Assembly: GCA_031316155.1 (NCBI GenBank) | Contig: JALDRB010000006.1 | Location: 239,460 to 303,459 of the forward strand | Direction of reading: 5' to 3' | DNA: 64,000 nt | From: Candidatus Scalindua sp. | Lineage (GTDB): Bacteria > Planctomycetota > Brocadiia > Brocadiales > Scalinduaceae | Shown here: in pieces, positions 10,269 through 19,810 of the stretch | Numbering within the stretch: the stretch's first letter is position 1 | Layout: the number at the start of each line of letters is the position of its first letter | The notes under the pieces: generated by a model | What the model was told of the DNA's origin: nothing | What the model saw: only the letters and a program-made list of their open reading frames with translations | The model's database searches: none | Translations under genes and position numbers: made by a program

Positions 10269-11292
10269 CCTTATATAAATCGATATATTCTAAAAGTATT
10301 CCTGTCCCTCTTGCTACCGCAGTTATGGGGTCGTCTGCTATCTTCACCGGAAGACCTGTTTCTTCCGCAACCAATTTGTCAAAACCCCGTAACATTACAC
10401 CTCCACCGACCATAACGAGGCCTGAGGTCAAGAGGTCTGAAGCCAGTTCCGGGGATGCTTTTTCTAACGTCTTTTTTATCGCATCAAGAATAGATTCCAT
10501 TGTTGTCTGAAGAGCTTCCCGGATTTCTTCAGATGTTATCGTTATTGCCCTTGGTAATCCTGCTACAGCATCACGACCTCTTACTTCTACCGAAATTTCC
10601 TCTTCCAGTGGATAGGCCGAACCTACCTCAATTTTAATATTTTCTGCCGTTCTGAGGCCAATATCGAGACTATACGTACGACGAATAAACTGAGATATAG
10701 CTTCATCCATATGGTCGCCTGCAACCCTTAAGCTCTGATGCGTAAAGATATCTCCAAGCGATATAATGGCAACTTCAGTAGTACCTCCCCCAATGTCAAC
10801 GATCATACTTGCAACAGGTTCACCGACCGGAAGACCTGCTCCAATTGCTGCTGCTTTAGGTTCTGAAATCAGAAACACTTCTCTTGCACCCGCTCGTTCA
10901 GCGGAATTTACAACAGCACGTTTTTCCACAGCGGTAATTCCAGAAGGAATTGCAATAACAACCCTCGGCCTGACGCCCCATTTCCTTTTATGAACTTTCA
11001 AAATAAAATACTTCAACATAGCCTCGGTGATGTCAAAATCGGCAATAACACCATTCTTCATGGGCCTTATTACGGAAATACTTCCGGGAGCTTTTTCTAA
11101 CATAGCCTTGGCAGCCTGACCTACCGCATTTCCATTTAGCAGAATCTTGTTTGTTCCAGTTTGTACAGCAACCACAGATGGTTCAAATAATACGATTCCT
11201 TCTTCGGGAATGCATACCAAGGTATTAGCTGTTCCCAGATCGATACCCATATCTGTAGAGGCTAACCCTAATAAATAATCAATAGGGTGCAT
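10237..11292 (-). CDS. mreB: Actin-like cell-shape protein MreB
   Basis: A 351-residue actin-fold ATPase that organises side-wall synthesis. The phosphate-1 motif DLGTANT is at about residue 18, the phosphate-2 motif IVDIGGGTTEVA at about 165 and the adenosine motif VMVGGGVMLRG near 295. It heads mreBCD-mrdA. MreB is absent from many planctomycetes, so its presence limits the possible host lineages. Confidence 0.97.
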   Translation of the reverse strand: MHPIDYLLGLASTDMGIDLGTANTLVCIPEEGIVLFEPSVVAVQTGTNKILLNGNAVGQAAKAMLEKAPGSISVIRPMKNGVIADFDITEAMLKYFILKVHKRKWGVRPRVVIAIPSGITAVEKRAVVNSAERAGAREVFLISEPKAAAIGAGLPVGEPVASMIVDIGGGTTEVAIISLGDIFTHQSLRVAGDHMDEAISQFIRRTYSLDIGLRTAENIKIEVGSAYPLEEEISVEVRGRDAVAGLPRAITITSEEIREALQTTMESILDAIKKTLEKASPELASDLLTSGLVMVGGGVMLRGFDKLVAEETGLPVKIADDPITAVARGTGILLEYIDLYKDVLWDKELES

Positions 11293-11371
11293 AATTTCGC
11301 TTGTTTCCTTACGTGGTTATGTATATAAGCTAAACTCTAACATAGATTTACGAAAGCGATTATACGTATGC

Positions 11372-12996
11372 CTATTTAAAAGTCAAGTTAAAATTCTTCT
11401 TCCTCAAGGTCATCAAGATTAAGAGAAACAACGTTATTAAACAGGAAATGGAAAACACATCTCCATTTCTCGTATACCATGTGTTTTCTCGGTTTACATA
11501 GGTAATTTTATTACATAAAACACCGTCTAACTCCTTGTACTTACCATCCCTGGTTAGATAATCATAAATCTTGCCATTTGGAGTAACAAAGGAAGAAATA
11601 CCGGTATTAGCAGCTCGTGCAATACTTATGCGATTTTCAATTGCACGAAAAACCATAATAGATAGATGTTGATCCAGCTCAGAGCTATCACAAAACCAGG
11701 CATCATTTGTGATATTTACCATAAAGTCTGCTCCATCTTGACGAAACTTTCTTACTAAAGGAGCAATAGTGTCCTCATAACATATAATTACCCCGAATTG
11801 AAAGACCTTATAATCATTTATAGTGCTAAGGTTAAAGATTGTTCTTCTTTTACCACCACTCAGGTTAACATCATAGGGAACGAAATGGCTGAGAAACGAA
11901 AATATTCTTCGAGTGGAACAAATTCTCCGAAAGGAACTAAGTGTATCTTGTCATAGCGATCCAGATATTTCCCCTTTCTGTTAAAGTAAAACGCCGTATT
12001 ATAATAGAAAGGTTGCTTTCCTACCAGATCTATAGCTGTACTTCCAACGAGCATATAAGCATTTTTTTCTTGGGCTGATTTGAGAACTGATTCTTTAGAT
12101 AACCTGTCAATCTTTCTGTCAAGAATCCCTGGATCGATATTCAGGATTCCCGGTACCATAGTCTCCGGCCAGACAATTAAATCGATGGCTTCTCCTGTAG
12201 CATTTCGGGTCAGTTCTGTGTATTTTACCAATATCTCTTCCTGTTGCTTATCGTCAGGATTTACTTTAATACTTTGGGCTATATTCCCTTGTATCAAACA
12301 AACGTTTGGCCCATCCTGTAATAGTGTATGGCTATTCATGGCAAGGGAACCATATACGAATGCAAATAACAGTAACAGGCTCGGAGTAATAGTAATAGTA
12401 ATAGTGTAAAAGAAGGCTCTGTTTTTATTCGGTGAATGGAGGAAATCAATAAAGGGTTCTTTATCTCGTCTTATTATGAACCGCTCTATCAAATCTGTGA
12501 TAGCTGCATTAAACATAACAACAAGAAAGGAGACGCCATAAACACCCGTAATATCAGCAATCTGTATTAATGTAAGGCGCAGATATTGGCTATGGCCGAT
12601 AAAAAACCATGGAAAACCGAAAAGAGGAGAAGATCGTATATATTCAAAGGAGATCCATACGAACGGAACAGTAAAAACATAGGGAAGTCTCAATCTTTTC
12701 CTGAGATAGTATGAAATCGAGCCAAAGGAAAAAAAATATGCTGCCAGATAAAAACTTAAGAGTATCCAGCCTGAGAAAGTAACATGCCGAAGCCATGAGA
12801 GGTTTATAACAAAAAATGTGATTCCGATTACATAGGAGAAAAACCAAACTTTGTATCCGGTAGAGAGTATTAAGAGCCAGGGCACGAAAGCAATCCATGC
12901 CAGATAGCTTGTACCTGGCACTGGAAATGAGAATGAAAGGAGAAGAATTGTCAGGAAAGAGAAAAGGATGTTAATGGCAAATGCCTTTTTGTTCAA
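11372..12996 (-). pseudogene. lnt: Apolipoprotein N-acyltransferase, broken by one frameshift
   Basis: Lnt adds the third acyl chain to outer-membrane lipoproteins in the inner membrane. The 5' frame (11860-12996) has the N-terminal membrane helices plus the first two catalytic residues, Glu in VWPETMVPG and Lys in KIHLVPFGEF. The 3' frame gives VPYDVNLSGGKRRT, then the catalytic Cys in GVIICYED, and ITNDAWF to the stop at 11372. The frames join at 11894-11896, where the coding strand has TTT instead of an expected TTTT. All triad residues are present, so the gene is probably functional and the break artefactual. It lies 15 bases after moeA and 79 before mreB. Confidence 0.88.
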
Positions 12997-13011
12997 TAGA
13001 GAGTTCCTTTT

Positions 13012-14220
13012 TTAGTTAAAATCATCAATTAATAAAACTTCTGACGAATCTCCTGCCTTCAATCTCTCAACAGACTCACCAATAATGAGTAAACAATTTG
13101 CTTTTGTTGTTGAAAATAGATCACCGGAACCGTGCCACTCAACGGGGGCAACCTTCCATTTACTGTTAACGTATCTCAAGAGTGCAGGTCTATATTCGCG
13201 TCGCTTCTTTTTAATTATGATTTCCGTTTCCAGTTCAGCAAACAATATTTGGTTATGATAAGAAGAAAATCCCATCATCTTTTTAATGCACGGCCTTACA
13301 AACAACTCAAAAGTAACCATGGTTGATACGGGATTACCTGGTAGAGCAAATATTGCCTTGTCTCCCATCTTACCAAAAACCGTAGGCTTCCCTGGTCGAA
13401 GTGCCACCTTCTCAAAAAAAATTGTAATACCGAGATCTTTTAGTACTTCTCCGACAAGATCGTATTCTCCCATTGAAACACCTCCGGACAAGATCAAGAT
13501 ATCCTTTTTCAGCCCCTTTTTCACCAAATTTCTTATTTTGTTTTTTTCGTCACTAGCTATACCTAAAATTTCAACATCCTCAATAATTCGTCTAGCCTGT
13601 GCAGCCAGGGAATAACTATTACTATTACGAATCTGCCATGGTTTTGGTTTCTTGGATACCGTCACCAACTCATCGCCTGTTGAAATAATTCCGACACTCG
13701 GTACTGAAAAAACTCGAACGGTGTCTGAACCAACAGTTGCAAGTACGCCGATTTCCGATGGCCTTATCTTCGTACCTTTACGAAGTACTCTCTTCCCTGC
13801 TCTCAAATCCTCTCCCTTTTTTGCGATGTTGCTTCCCTTATCAATTGTCTTGAGAATGCGCACCTTTTTGTTGTCTGAGAAAGATTGTGTCTCCTCAACC
13901 TTTATTACGGCATCAGCTCCCTTCGGAACGACGGAACCAGTCATGATCTTTGCAGCCTGCCCATTGCCAACTGTTTTCTTTGGATTGTATCCGGCACGAA
14001 TATTCTCGATTACGATAAGCTCTACCGGTGGTTTGATTATGTTTTTTGCAATTACCGCATACCCATCCATTGCAGCTCTGTTAAACGGTGGCATGTCAAA
14101 GTCTGACTTTATGTTTTCTGCCAGACATAAACCCTGTGCGTCCTCTAGTTTTACTTTTTTTGATGGTAAAGTTTTTACCTTCTTCAGGACAATCCTGATC
14201 GCTTTATCTACACTTATCAT
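13012..14220 (-). CDS. moeA: Molybdopterin molybdenumtransferase MoeA
   Basis: Inserts molybdenum into adenylated molybdopterin, the last step of Mo-cofactor synthesis. The 402-residue protein shows FDMPPFNRAAMDGYA near residue 40, GDELV near 190, ILSGGVSMGEYD near 255 and ALPGNPVS near 305. The start has a strong AAGGAGGG site. It is the promoter-proximal gene of the lnt-mre block and links functionally to the modABC cassette about 43 kb away. Confidence 0.95.
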   Translation of the reverse strand: MISVDKAIRIVLKKVKTLPSKKVKLEDAQGLCLAENIKSDFDMPPFNRAAMDGYAVIAKNIIKPPVELIVIENIRAGYNPKKTVGNGQAAKIMTGSVVPKGADAVIKVEETQSFSDNKKVRILKTIDKGSNIAKKGEDLRAGKRVLRKGTKIRPSEIGVLATVGSDTVRVFSVPSVGIISTGDELVTVSKKPKPWQIRNSNSYSLAAQARRIIEDVEILGIASDEKNKIRNLVKKGLKKDILILSGGVSMGEYDLVGEVLKDLGITIFFEKVALRPGKPTVFGKMGDKAIFALPGNPVSTMVTFELFVRPCIKKMMGFSSYHNQILFAELETEIIIKKKRREYRPALLRYVNSKWKVAPVEWHGSGDLFSTTKANCLLIIGESVERLKAGDSSEVLLIDDFN

Positions 14221-14305
14221 AAACCCTCCTTTTGAAAAACAGATGCTATACTTTCTGCCTATTTGCTGGAATCACAATGTTAATGCAAAAAATAAATCTT
14301 TTTGT

Positions 14306-14334
14306 TTGACAGAAAAATATCTAATTGTCATACT
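14306..14334 (+). promoter_or_regulatory. Probable sigma-70-type promoter for the lipoprotein/mla genes
   Basis: TTGACA, a 17-base spacer, then CATACT, ending about 80 bases before the start at 14415. The divergent moeA start is at 14220. The match is by eye only. Confidence 0.4.
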
Positions 14335-14414
14335 TAAAATTCGTTACGAAAAATCCTCCTTTGCCATCAAGCAGAACTATATCTGAAATAGCATTTTAAA
14401 GTTGAAAGGGGAAA

Positions 14415-14915
14415 GTGGAATTAAAAAAATGTATAATACTCTCCTGTCTTCTCACTATCTTTCATGGATGTTCTTCTGTTCAAACAGCTGATGATAACTA
14501 TCTAAACCTTCATAGTTCTCACATAATAGCACTTCCAGGAAAACCATGGGAGGTAGTTAAAATTGATAGTGAAGATTTAGCCATGCAGCACCAAAAGAGC
14601 AACGCAATGTTTGCTATTCTCTCACATCCTGCAGCAAACAGTAAAATAGCATTAGAACGACTCTATAAACAACTCTTTATTGGTATAAAGAAAAAACACA
14701 TTGTAAACAGACGATACAATTATATCAACAATCAAAGATTCTTGCATACAATATTAGAAGGTGAATTAGATAATCGCAAGATAAAGATTAGCGCCTATAT
14801 AATTTGCACTGAGAATTTTGTCTATGATATCGTTTATTGGTCAACTCCTGATGTATTCGATCTTTCCTTAAAAGATTTTGAAAGGGCTGTCAAAAGTTTT
14901 CAACCCATTAATTAA
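14415..14915 (+). CDS. Putative lipoprotein upstream of mla genes
   Basis: A 166-residue exported protein starting at GTG after a good AAGGGG site. A hydrophobic signal of about 17 residues ends in FHGCSS, a plausible but imperfect lipobox with Cys19. The rest is a mixed alpha/beta domain containing LPGKPWEVVK and ending in a region with ALKSFQP-like spacing (AVKSFQP). I cannot assign a family. Its place directly before mlaE suggests an envelope lipid-transport accessory role, which is an inference from context. Confidence 0.7.
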   Translation: MELKKCIILSCLLTIFHGCSSVQTADDNYLNLHSSHIIALPGKPWEVVKIDSEDLAMQHQKSNAMFAILSHPAANSKIALERLYKQLFIGIKKKHIVNRRYNYINNQRFLHTILEGELDNRKIKISAYIICTENFVYDIVYWSTPDVFDLSLKDFERAVKSFQPIN

Positions 14916-14969
14916 CGCCCAAACTGTCCTAGCCAGAGCCAAACAGGGGGTAATAAATTACCTGTCTGC

Positions 14970-14998
14970 GCCTGCCTGTGCGCTACGCACAGGCAGGC
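14970..14998. repeat. R3 perfect palindrome
   Basis: GCCTGCCTGTGCG, three bases (CTA), then its exact reverse complement: a 13-bp-arm palindrome. Related forms lie at 52767, 54359, 56159 and 63607. Confidence 0.8.
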
Positions 14999-15050
14999 AA
15001 ATATCAATTTACAAAGCCCAAACAAATTTCAATACAATGTTCGAATTATA
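14999..15050 (+). repeat. R5 repeat, copy 1
   Basis: An A/T-rich segment running from AAATATCAATTTACAAAGCC to TGTTCGAATTAT, nearly identical to 61797-61849. It directly follows the R3 palindrome and precedes the true mlaE start. Confidence 0.7.
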
Positions 15051-15109
15051 AAGAATTAGCAATTTGCCTGATTTCATTGTTTGGGTGGGCTGAAAGGATC
15101 TCATTTATT

Positions 15110-15889
15110 GTGAAGCAACTTTTATTACATTTAGACGATAAAGGAAAACAGTTTTTCATTAGTATAGGAGATGCATCTATACTTGCCTATAAAGGTGTTC
15201 GCGGAATGCTGAAGCCTCCTTTCAATTTCAATCTCATTTTAAAAGAAGCCGATAATATCGGAGTAAAGTCTCTGCTGGTGGTATGTACAATTGCCCTCTT
15301 TGCAGGAATGGTACTGGCGCTACAAACAATTTACGGGCTGCGCTATTACGGCGCTGAATTATACGTTGGCTCTGTTGTTTCGTTATCAATGGTACGTGAA
15401 ATGTCACCGGTACTTGCGTCAATCATGGTTGGTGGCCGCATAGGTTCAGGAATTGCAGCAGAAATTGGATCTATGAAAGTTACGGAACAGATAGACGCTA
15501 TAAGGGCACTTGGGTCGGATCCGATAAAGAAGCTCGTATCTCCCAAAATTTTTGCGGCAATATTTATGTTGCCTTTACTAACAGTCGCAGCGGATATCGT
15601 TGGTGTTTTTGGAGGAATGGTGGTAGCTTTGACAGAGTTAAATATCGGGTATCAGTATTATCTGAATACTGTTTGGTGGACAATAGGAATATCTGACTTC
15701 TGCAGTGGTTTAGGAAAAACAGCTTTTTTTGGGTTTATTATTGCTTTTTTTGGTTGTTATTTTGGCCTTAATGCTCATGGTGGCACAACAGGAGTGGGCA
15801 AAGCAACAACGGTTGCTGTTGTAACAATTTCCCTCCTCATAATCGTTTCAGATTTCTTTTTGACAAAATTATTTTTCTTAATATTTTAA
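15110..15889 (+). CDS. mlaE: MlaE-type ABC lipid transporter permease
   Basis: The permease of the Mla/MCE phospholipid transporter of the inner membrane. The GTG at 15110, preceded by AAAGGA, gives a 259-residue protein of normal MlaE length. The open frame extends 44 codons upstream, but that part translates repeats R3 and R5 and is unlikely to be protein. The MlaE signature is visible: LALQTIYGLRYYGAE, then REMSPVLASIMVGGRIGSG and the EIGSMKVTEQIDAI loop. mlaF and mlaD follow on the same strand. An R1 element separates mlaE from mlaF. Confidence 0.92.
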   Translation: MKQLLLHLDDKGKQFFISIGDASILAYKGVRGMLKPPFNFNLILKEADNIGVKSLLVVCTIALFAGMVLALQTIYGLRYYGAELYVGSVVSLSMVREMSPVLASIMVGGRIGSGIAAEIGSMKVTEQIDAIRALGSDPIKKLVSPKIFAAIFMLPLLTVAADIVGVFGGMVVALTELNIGYQYYLNTVWWTIGISDFCSGLGKTAFFGFIIAFFGCYFGLNAHGGTTGVGKATTVAVVTISLLIIVSDFFLTKLFFLIF

Positions 15890-15894
15890 ACTTT

Positions 15895-16007
15895 TATACT
15901 CATCTCATAATGGTTTTCGGATAAAATCCGAGATAAAATTGAGCGAGTATGACTGCGACCAAGATTTGGTTTCCAGTAATACCGAAAACCAAATCGGTTT
16001 TAGTATA
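15895..16007 (-). repeat. R1 MITE-like element, copy 4, between mlaE and mlaF
   Basis: A 113-bp short-form copy starting 5 bases after the mlaE stop and ending one base before the mlaF ATG at 16009. The ribosome-binding region of mlaF therefore lies wholly inside the element, and no Shine-Dalgarno is visible there. Confidence 0.8.
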
Positions 16008-16008
16008 C

Positions 16009-16749
16009 ATGAATAAAACCATCATAGAGTTAAAGGATGTCTATACATCGTTTGATGGACACGTAATTCATTCAGGCATAAACTTAAGAGTAAAAGAAGG
16101 TGAAATAGTATCACTTATCGGAAGTAGTGGTGTGGGGAAGAGCCTGCTCCTTAAGGAATTAATCGGAATATTAAAACCGGATAGAGGTGAAATAGTTATT
16201 ATGGGTAAAGACATTGTACCATTGAAGGAAGAAGAACTGATAGAAATCCGGAGGAATATCGGCATTCTTTTTCAGGGGGCGGCCCTCTTCGACTCACTTT
16301 CTGTTTACGAAAATATAGCCTACCCACTTCGGGAACATACGAATTTAAAAGAAAATGAGATACAGGAGAAAATAGAAGAAAAACTTGCTTTAGTAGGTCT
16401 TGAAGGATCTGAAAACAAGATGCCGGAGGAGCTTAGTGGTGGTATGAAAAAAAGGGTTGGCCTTGCACGGGCCATAGCAATAGAACCAAAGATTATTTTG
16501 TACGACGAGCCTACCACGGGTATAGATCCTGTTACGGCTGAAAAGATAAATGAGTTAATCCTGAGTCTCCAGAATAAATTAGGAATAACTACCATAGTCG
16601 TTACACACGATTTACATTGTGTAAAGAAAATTACCAATAAGCTGGCTATGCTTTTTGATGGCAAAATTTTAACCGAAGGGACTTGGGATGAGTTCGAAAA
16701 TTCAGAAATAAAAGTGATAAGAGACTTTATTTCAGCGGGTCGTTATTAA
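16009..16749 (+). CDS. mlaF: MlaF-type ABC transporter ATPase
   Basis: A 246-residue ATP-binding subunit for MlaE. Walker A is GSSGVGKS (about residue 38), the signature is LSGGMKKRVGLARA and Walker B is IILYDEPTTGID, followed by the H-loop VVTHD. The frame is open upstream to 15949, but those 20 codons are R1 repeat sequence, so ATG 16009 is the start. It has no visible ribosome site because the repeat abuts it. Confidence 0.93.
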   Translation: MNKTIIELKDVYTSFDGHVIHSGINLRVKEGEIVSLIGSSGVGKSLLLKELIGILKPDRGEIVIMGKDIVPLKEEELIEIRRNIGILFQGAALFDSLSVYENIAYPLREHTNLKENEIQEKIEEKLALVGLEGSENKMPEELSGGMKKRVGLARAIAIEPKIILYDEPTTGIDPVTAEKINELILSLQNKLGITTIVVTHDLHCVKKITNKLAMLFDGKILTEGTWDEFENSEIKVIRDFISAGRY

Positions 16750-16907
16750 TACGTAATGTATAGCTTTCAATATTTCCTTAATTTTTTTTTGCGATGAAGG
16801 AGTAAGTTAAAAAGTCCGTAAAAACTCCTATGGGCGGTAGTTTCCCGCCCTGCCAACAGGCCAGGATGGCCTAACTTGATGCAAAGGAATTTCAAAATCA
16901 TATTTTA

Positions 16908-16995
16908 TGTGCGTTAGCACATGCTCAAAATTGCTACAACGACATGGATGTCGTTGTAGCAATTTTGAAAGAGTTGTGCAGGATGCACTAACTCG
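16908..16995 (+). repeat. R2 three-hairpin repeat, copy 1
   Basis: An element of about 88 bp made of three successive inverted repeats: TGTGC-GTTA-GCACA; then a perfect 20-bp-arm palindrome at 16926-16967 centred on GG; then GAGTTGTGCA paired with TGCACTAACTC. It lies between mlaF and mlaD. Other copies lie at 31841, 49222, 56282 and, in reverse, 59698. Confidence 0.85.
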
Positions 16996-17018
16996 TTGAA
17001 TAAAGCGAAATAATTAAT

Positions 17019-18044
17019 ATGAAAAAAGATCAGATTGTGGCATTTCGTGCAGGTTTATTCGTTTTCATTATGCTGATTGCAGTTGCTATTGTAATCTTCG
17101 TACTTGGAAAGGAAAAAGGGTACTTTAAGAAACAGTTTACCGTTTACACATCCTTTCCGGACGTATTCGGACTTCTACCTGGAGCCCCTGTCAGATTAGC
17201 GGGTCTTAACGTGGGAAAGGTTGCCGATATAACAATACCACAAGCTTTAAAAGAGACAAAGCTTGTAGTAACACTGCAGATCGAGAAAAGAATCCAAAAC
17301 AGAATTCGTGAGGATTCTGTTGCATCAATTAAATGGTTGAGTTACGTTACAGGGGATTCCTATATTGAACTCTCAATGGGAAGCGAAAACAAAACTATGA
17401 TTCGGGAAGGAGATTTTATCTCTGGTGTTATAGCCGCAGATTACTCGAAAGTTTTTGAAAGTGGTATAAAAATTATTGATGATCTTCATAAAAATCTGCA
17501 AAAACTTGAAAAAGAGAAAATCATTGAAATATTGAGCGGTTCTGCAATAACCCTGACAAACATTTTTGAAGAAATTAAGAACGGTAATGGAATGATCCAT
17601 CATTTAATTTATACCCCTGCAGGGAAGGATTTTCTAGATAATCTATCGAAAAGTAGCGAAAATGTAAAAAAGATTACACAGGAAATTGTTCGAGGTGATA
17701 ATATTTTGAACGCGCTCATATCTAACAAAGAGAATAATGATATACGAAAGAGGATAACGGGTTTATTGAAAGAAATTGAAAAGATAACAAAACAGATAAC
17801 TGGTGGTAATGGATTTTTACATGCCATTTTATATGATGAAGAACAGAGAGTGATACTGGAAAATCTCATCCAGGTTACAAAAAACTTGAAAACGATAACA
17901 GGAAATATTAATGATGGTGAGGGGTCTCTGGGTGCAATTATTAATGATCCAGTCCTTTATGATAATTTGAATCAAATCCTGGGAGGAGCAAACAGGAGTT
18001 TTATTTTACGAACATTAATTCGTCACAGTTTGAAAGACAACTAA
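17019..18044 (+). CDS. mlaD: MlaD/MCE-domain substrate-binding protein
   Basis: A 341-residue protein with an N-terminal transmembrane anchor (about 10-30) and an MCE domain with FPDVFGLLPGAPVRLAGLNVG at about 45-65. A long helical C-terminal part contains repeated NGNGxLHxLIY/NGFLHAILYD-like motifs. MCE proteins form hexameric periplasmic rings that carry phospholipids between membranes. It is 269 bases after mlaF, with an R2 repeat between. The recurrent G-x-(L/I)-x-x-(L/I) motifs at about 190, 265 and 305 are typical of MCE tails. Confidence 0.9.
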   Translation: MKKDQIVAFRAGLFVFIMLIAVAIVIFVLGKEKGYFKKQFTVYTSFPDVFGLLPGAPVRLAGLNVGKVADITIPQALKETKLVVTLQIEKRIQNRIREDSVASIKWLSYVTGDSYIELSMGSENKTMIREGDFISGVIAADYSKVFESGIKIIDDLHKNLQKLEKEKIIEILSGSAITLTNIFEEIKNGNGMIHHLIYTPAGKDFLDNLSKSSENVKKITQEIVRGDNILNALISNKENNDIRKRITGLLKEIEKITKQITGGNGFLHAILYDEEQRVILENLIQVTKNLKTITGNINDGEGSLGAIINDPVLYDNLNQILGGANRSFILRTLIRHSLKDN

Positions 18045-18352
18045 ATGTATGCATTGAATTTTGACCACTTCATCAAATGGCTAAATTGTTACGAATACAA
18101 TAGGCTCAATATAATTTCAACTTGACAATAAACATGATGCAGGTAAAGTGTAGTATGAGTCTTTGCTAAATTTATAAAATCTGAAATGGAAAACCCTGAC
18201 TGACGATGGGTTACAAGGTTAAGGGTCTATGAACACTGGAACGACAAAGTTGGTTTGATAGCCTTACTGAAAAGATAATAACAAAAATATCTTTCGCAGT
18301 AAGGCTTCTTTTATTTACCTGTCCTCAATCTTGGAGTTTTGCCTATCAAACG
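18045..18352. other. Gap with a long leader hairpin
   Basis: No gene is seen. The last 100 bases fold into a strong hairpin, annotated separately, before the sensor-kinase start. Confidence 0.6.
18260..18317 (+). terminator. Hairpin with T-rich tail (terminator or attenuator)
   Basis: AGCCTTACTGAAAAGATA pairs with TATCTTTCGCAGTAAGGCT, a near-perfect stem of about 18 bp followed by TCTTTTATTT. An outer pair GTTTGATAG (18253-18261) and CTATCAAAC (18343-18351) encloses it and ends one base before the kinase ATG. It could terminate mla transcripts or regulate the kinase. Confidence 0.6.
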
Positions 18353-19810
18353 ATGAAATTTACTATTTTCAAAAGATTGACATTTGGCTATATGGCCATA
18401 ATGATACTGGTCGTTTTCCTGGGTATATATGTAACCTTCAAACTCAATCAATTAAACCTCCTTACAGGATCGACGTCTTCTGTTGATGCTATAATTATAA
18501 ATCAGGTGGAACACCTCTTCGATACCATGTATTCACAGGTAAGTTTCAGTAACAAATATCTGATTTCCAAAGATCAGGATTTTTATCAAAAATTTGTTGA
18601 GAGAAAAGAATATTTTAAAAAAGACGTGGACAAACTTGAGTCTTTACTTGTTGACACGGAAAAGAGAACAATATTCTCCGAAACATTAAGGTTGTATGAC
18701 CGTTATTTATCTCTGCTTGAAGAAGAGCACCTGTTTATCGAAAAGGGTCAGGATTATCCTCTGGAACGATATCAGCGTGAAAAAGAAGAAATTATCGATG
18801 AGATAGAGCGAAAACTCTTACAGATTATTAAGATAACACGTTTGGATACCTATAAAAAGATTTATGAGGCAAACAAAATCAGCTCCCGTGTTTTAAAGGT
18901 TACGGCTATTGCAGCTTTTCTGACAGTTGTTATCGGAATCCTGATTTCCTTTTTTAACACCAGGAGTATAAACCGGTCTATTTTGCAGTTACAGGAGAGA
19001 ACAAAAGAAATATCCGAAGGAAAATTTGCAAAGATACAAGATATTACCTCGCCTCCGGAAATCAAAGAACTGGCTAATTCCTTTAATATTATGTGTGAAC
19101 GATTAAGGGAAATAGATGAGTTGAAGGAGGATTTTATAAGCCACATTTCTCATGAGCTTCGCACTCCTTTAACGGCTATAAGAGAAGCTACCAGCATGCT
19201 TCTTGACGGTCTCTATATAAATGAACCAAAAAAACGACATGAACTATTAACCGTTCTCCATGAAGAGTGTGAAAGGTTAATACATTTGGTTAATAGAATT
19301 CTGGATCTCTCCTGTATGGAAGCCAAGATGATGAGCTATCATTTTAAAGAACGGAACATCATTCCGGTAATTCAAAAATGCGTTTTAAAAATTGCACCTA
19401 TTGCGAAACGAAAAAATATTAACCTTGAGCTAAAACCACCGCTTGGGATACCTTTCGTCAATATAGATAGTGAAAGAATCGGACAGGTAATGGAGAATCT
19501 GTTGGGAAATGCCTTAAAATTTACACCCAATGGCGGTTCTGTTGTAGTTTTATGTATTTGCCGTAAAGATAACGGAAGAAGACTTCTGGAAATCTCCGTT
19601 TCTGATAACGGTTGCGGAATTCTGGAAGAAAGTTTAGAAAATATTTTTGATAAATTTGTGCGCATGGGATGTGAAGAAAGAACCGTTGGAGGAACAGGTC
19701 TCGGTCTTTCTATCACCAGGCATATTGTGACCGCTCACGGGGGAAAGATATGGGCTCAAAGCAAACCGGGGAAAGGAAGTACCTTTTCCTTTACATTACC
19801 TGTATCGTGA
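18353..19810 (+). CDS. Membrane sensor histidine kinase (GlrK/QseE-like)
   Basis: A 485-residue kinase with transmembrane helices at about 11-30 and 183-201 bracketing a helical periplasmic sensor domain. A HAMP linker follows, then HisKA with phospho-acceptor His267 in FISHISHELRTP and a HATPase domain with N-box NLLGNALKFTP, DNGCGI and GGTGLGLSI. The next two genes are a lipoprotein and a sigma-54 response regulator, the same order as qseE-qseG-qseF of enterobacteria. It overlaps the lipoprotein gene by 61 bases. No Shine-Dalgarno precedes the ATG. Confidence 0.9.
   Translation: MKFTIFKRLTFGYMAIMILVVFLGIYVTFKLNQLNLLTGSTSSVDAIIINQVEHLFDTMYSQVSFSNKYLISKDQDFYQKFVERKEYFKKDVDKLESLLVDTEKRTIFSETLRLYDRYLSLLEEEHLFIEKGQDYPLERYQREKEEIIDEIERKLLQIIKITRLDTYKKIYEANKISSRVLKVTAIAAFLTVVIGILISFFNTRSINRSILQLQERTKEISEGKFAKIQDITSPPEIKELANSFNIMCERLREIDELKEDFISHISHELRTPLTAIREATSMLLDGLYINEPKKRHELLTVLHEECERLIHLVNRILDLSCMEAKMMSYHFKERNIIPVIQKCVLKIAPIAKRKNINLELKPPLGIPFVNIDSERIGQVMENLLGNALKFTPNGGSVVVLCICRKDNGRRLLEISVSDNGCGILEESLENIFDKFVRMGCEERTVGGTGLGLSITRHIVTAHGGKIWAQSKPGKGSTFSFTLPVS

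Noticed and set aside
14978..15109. Extended N-terminus of MlaE starting at 14978
   Set aside because: The extension translates the R3 palindrome and R5 repeat, and the GTG at 15110 has a ribosome site and gives normal family length.
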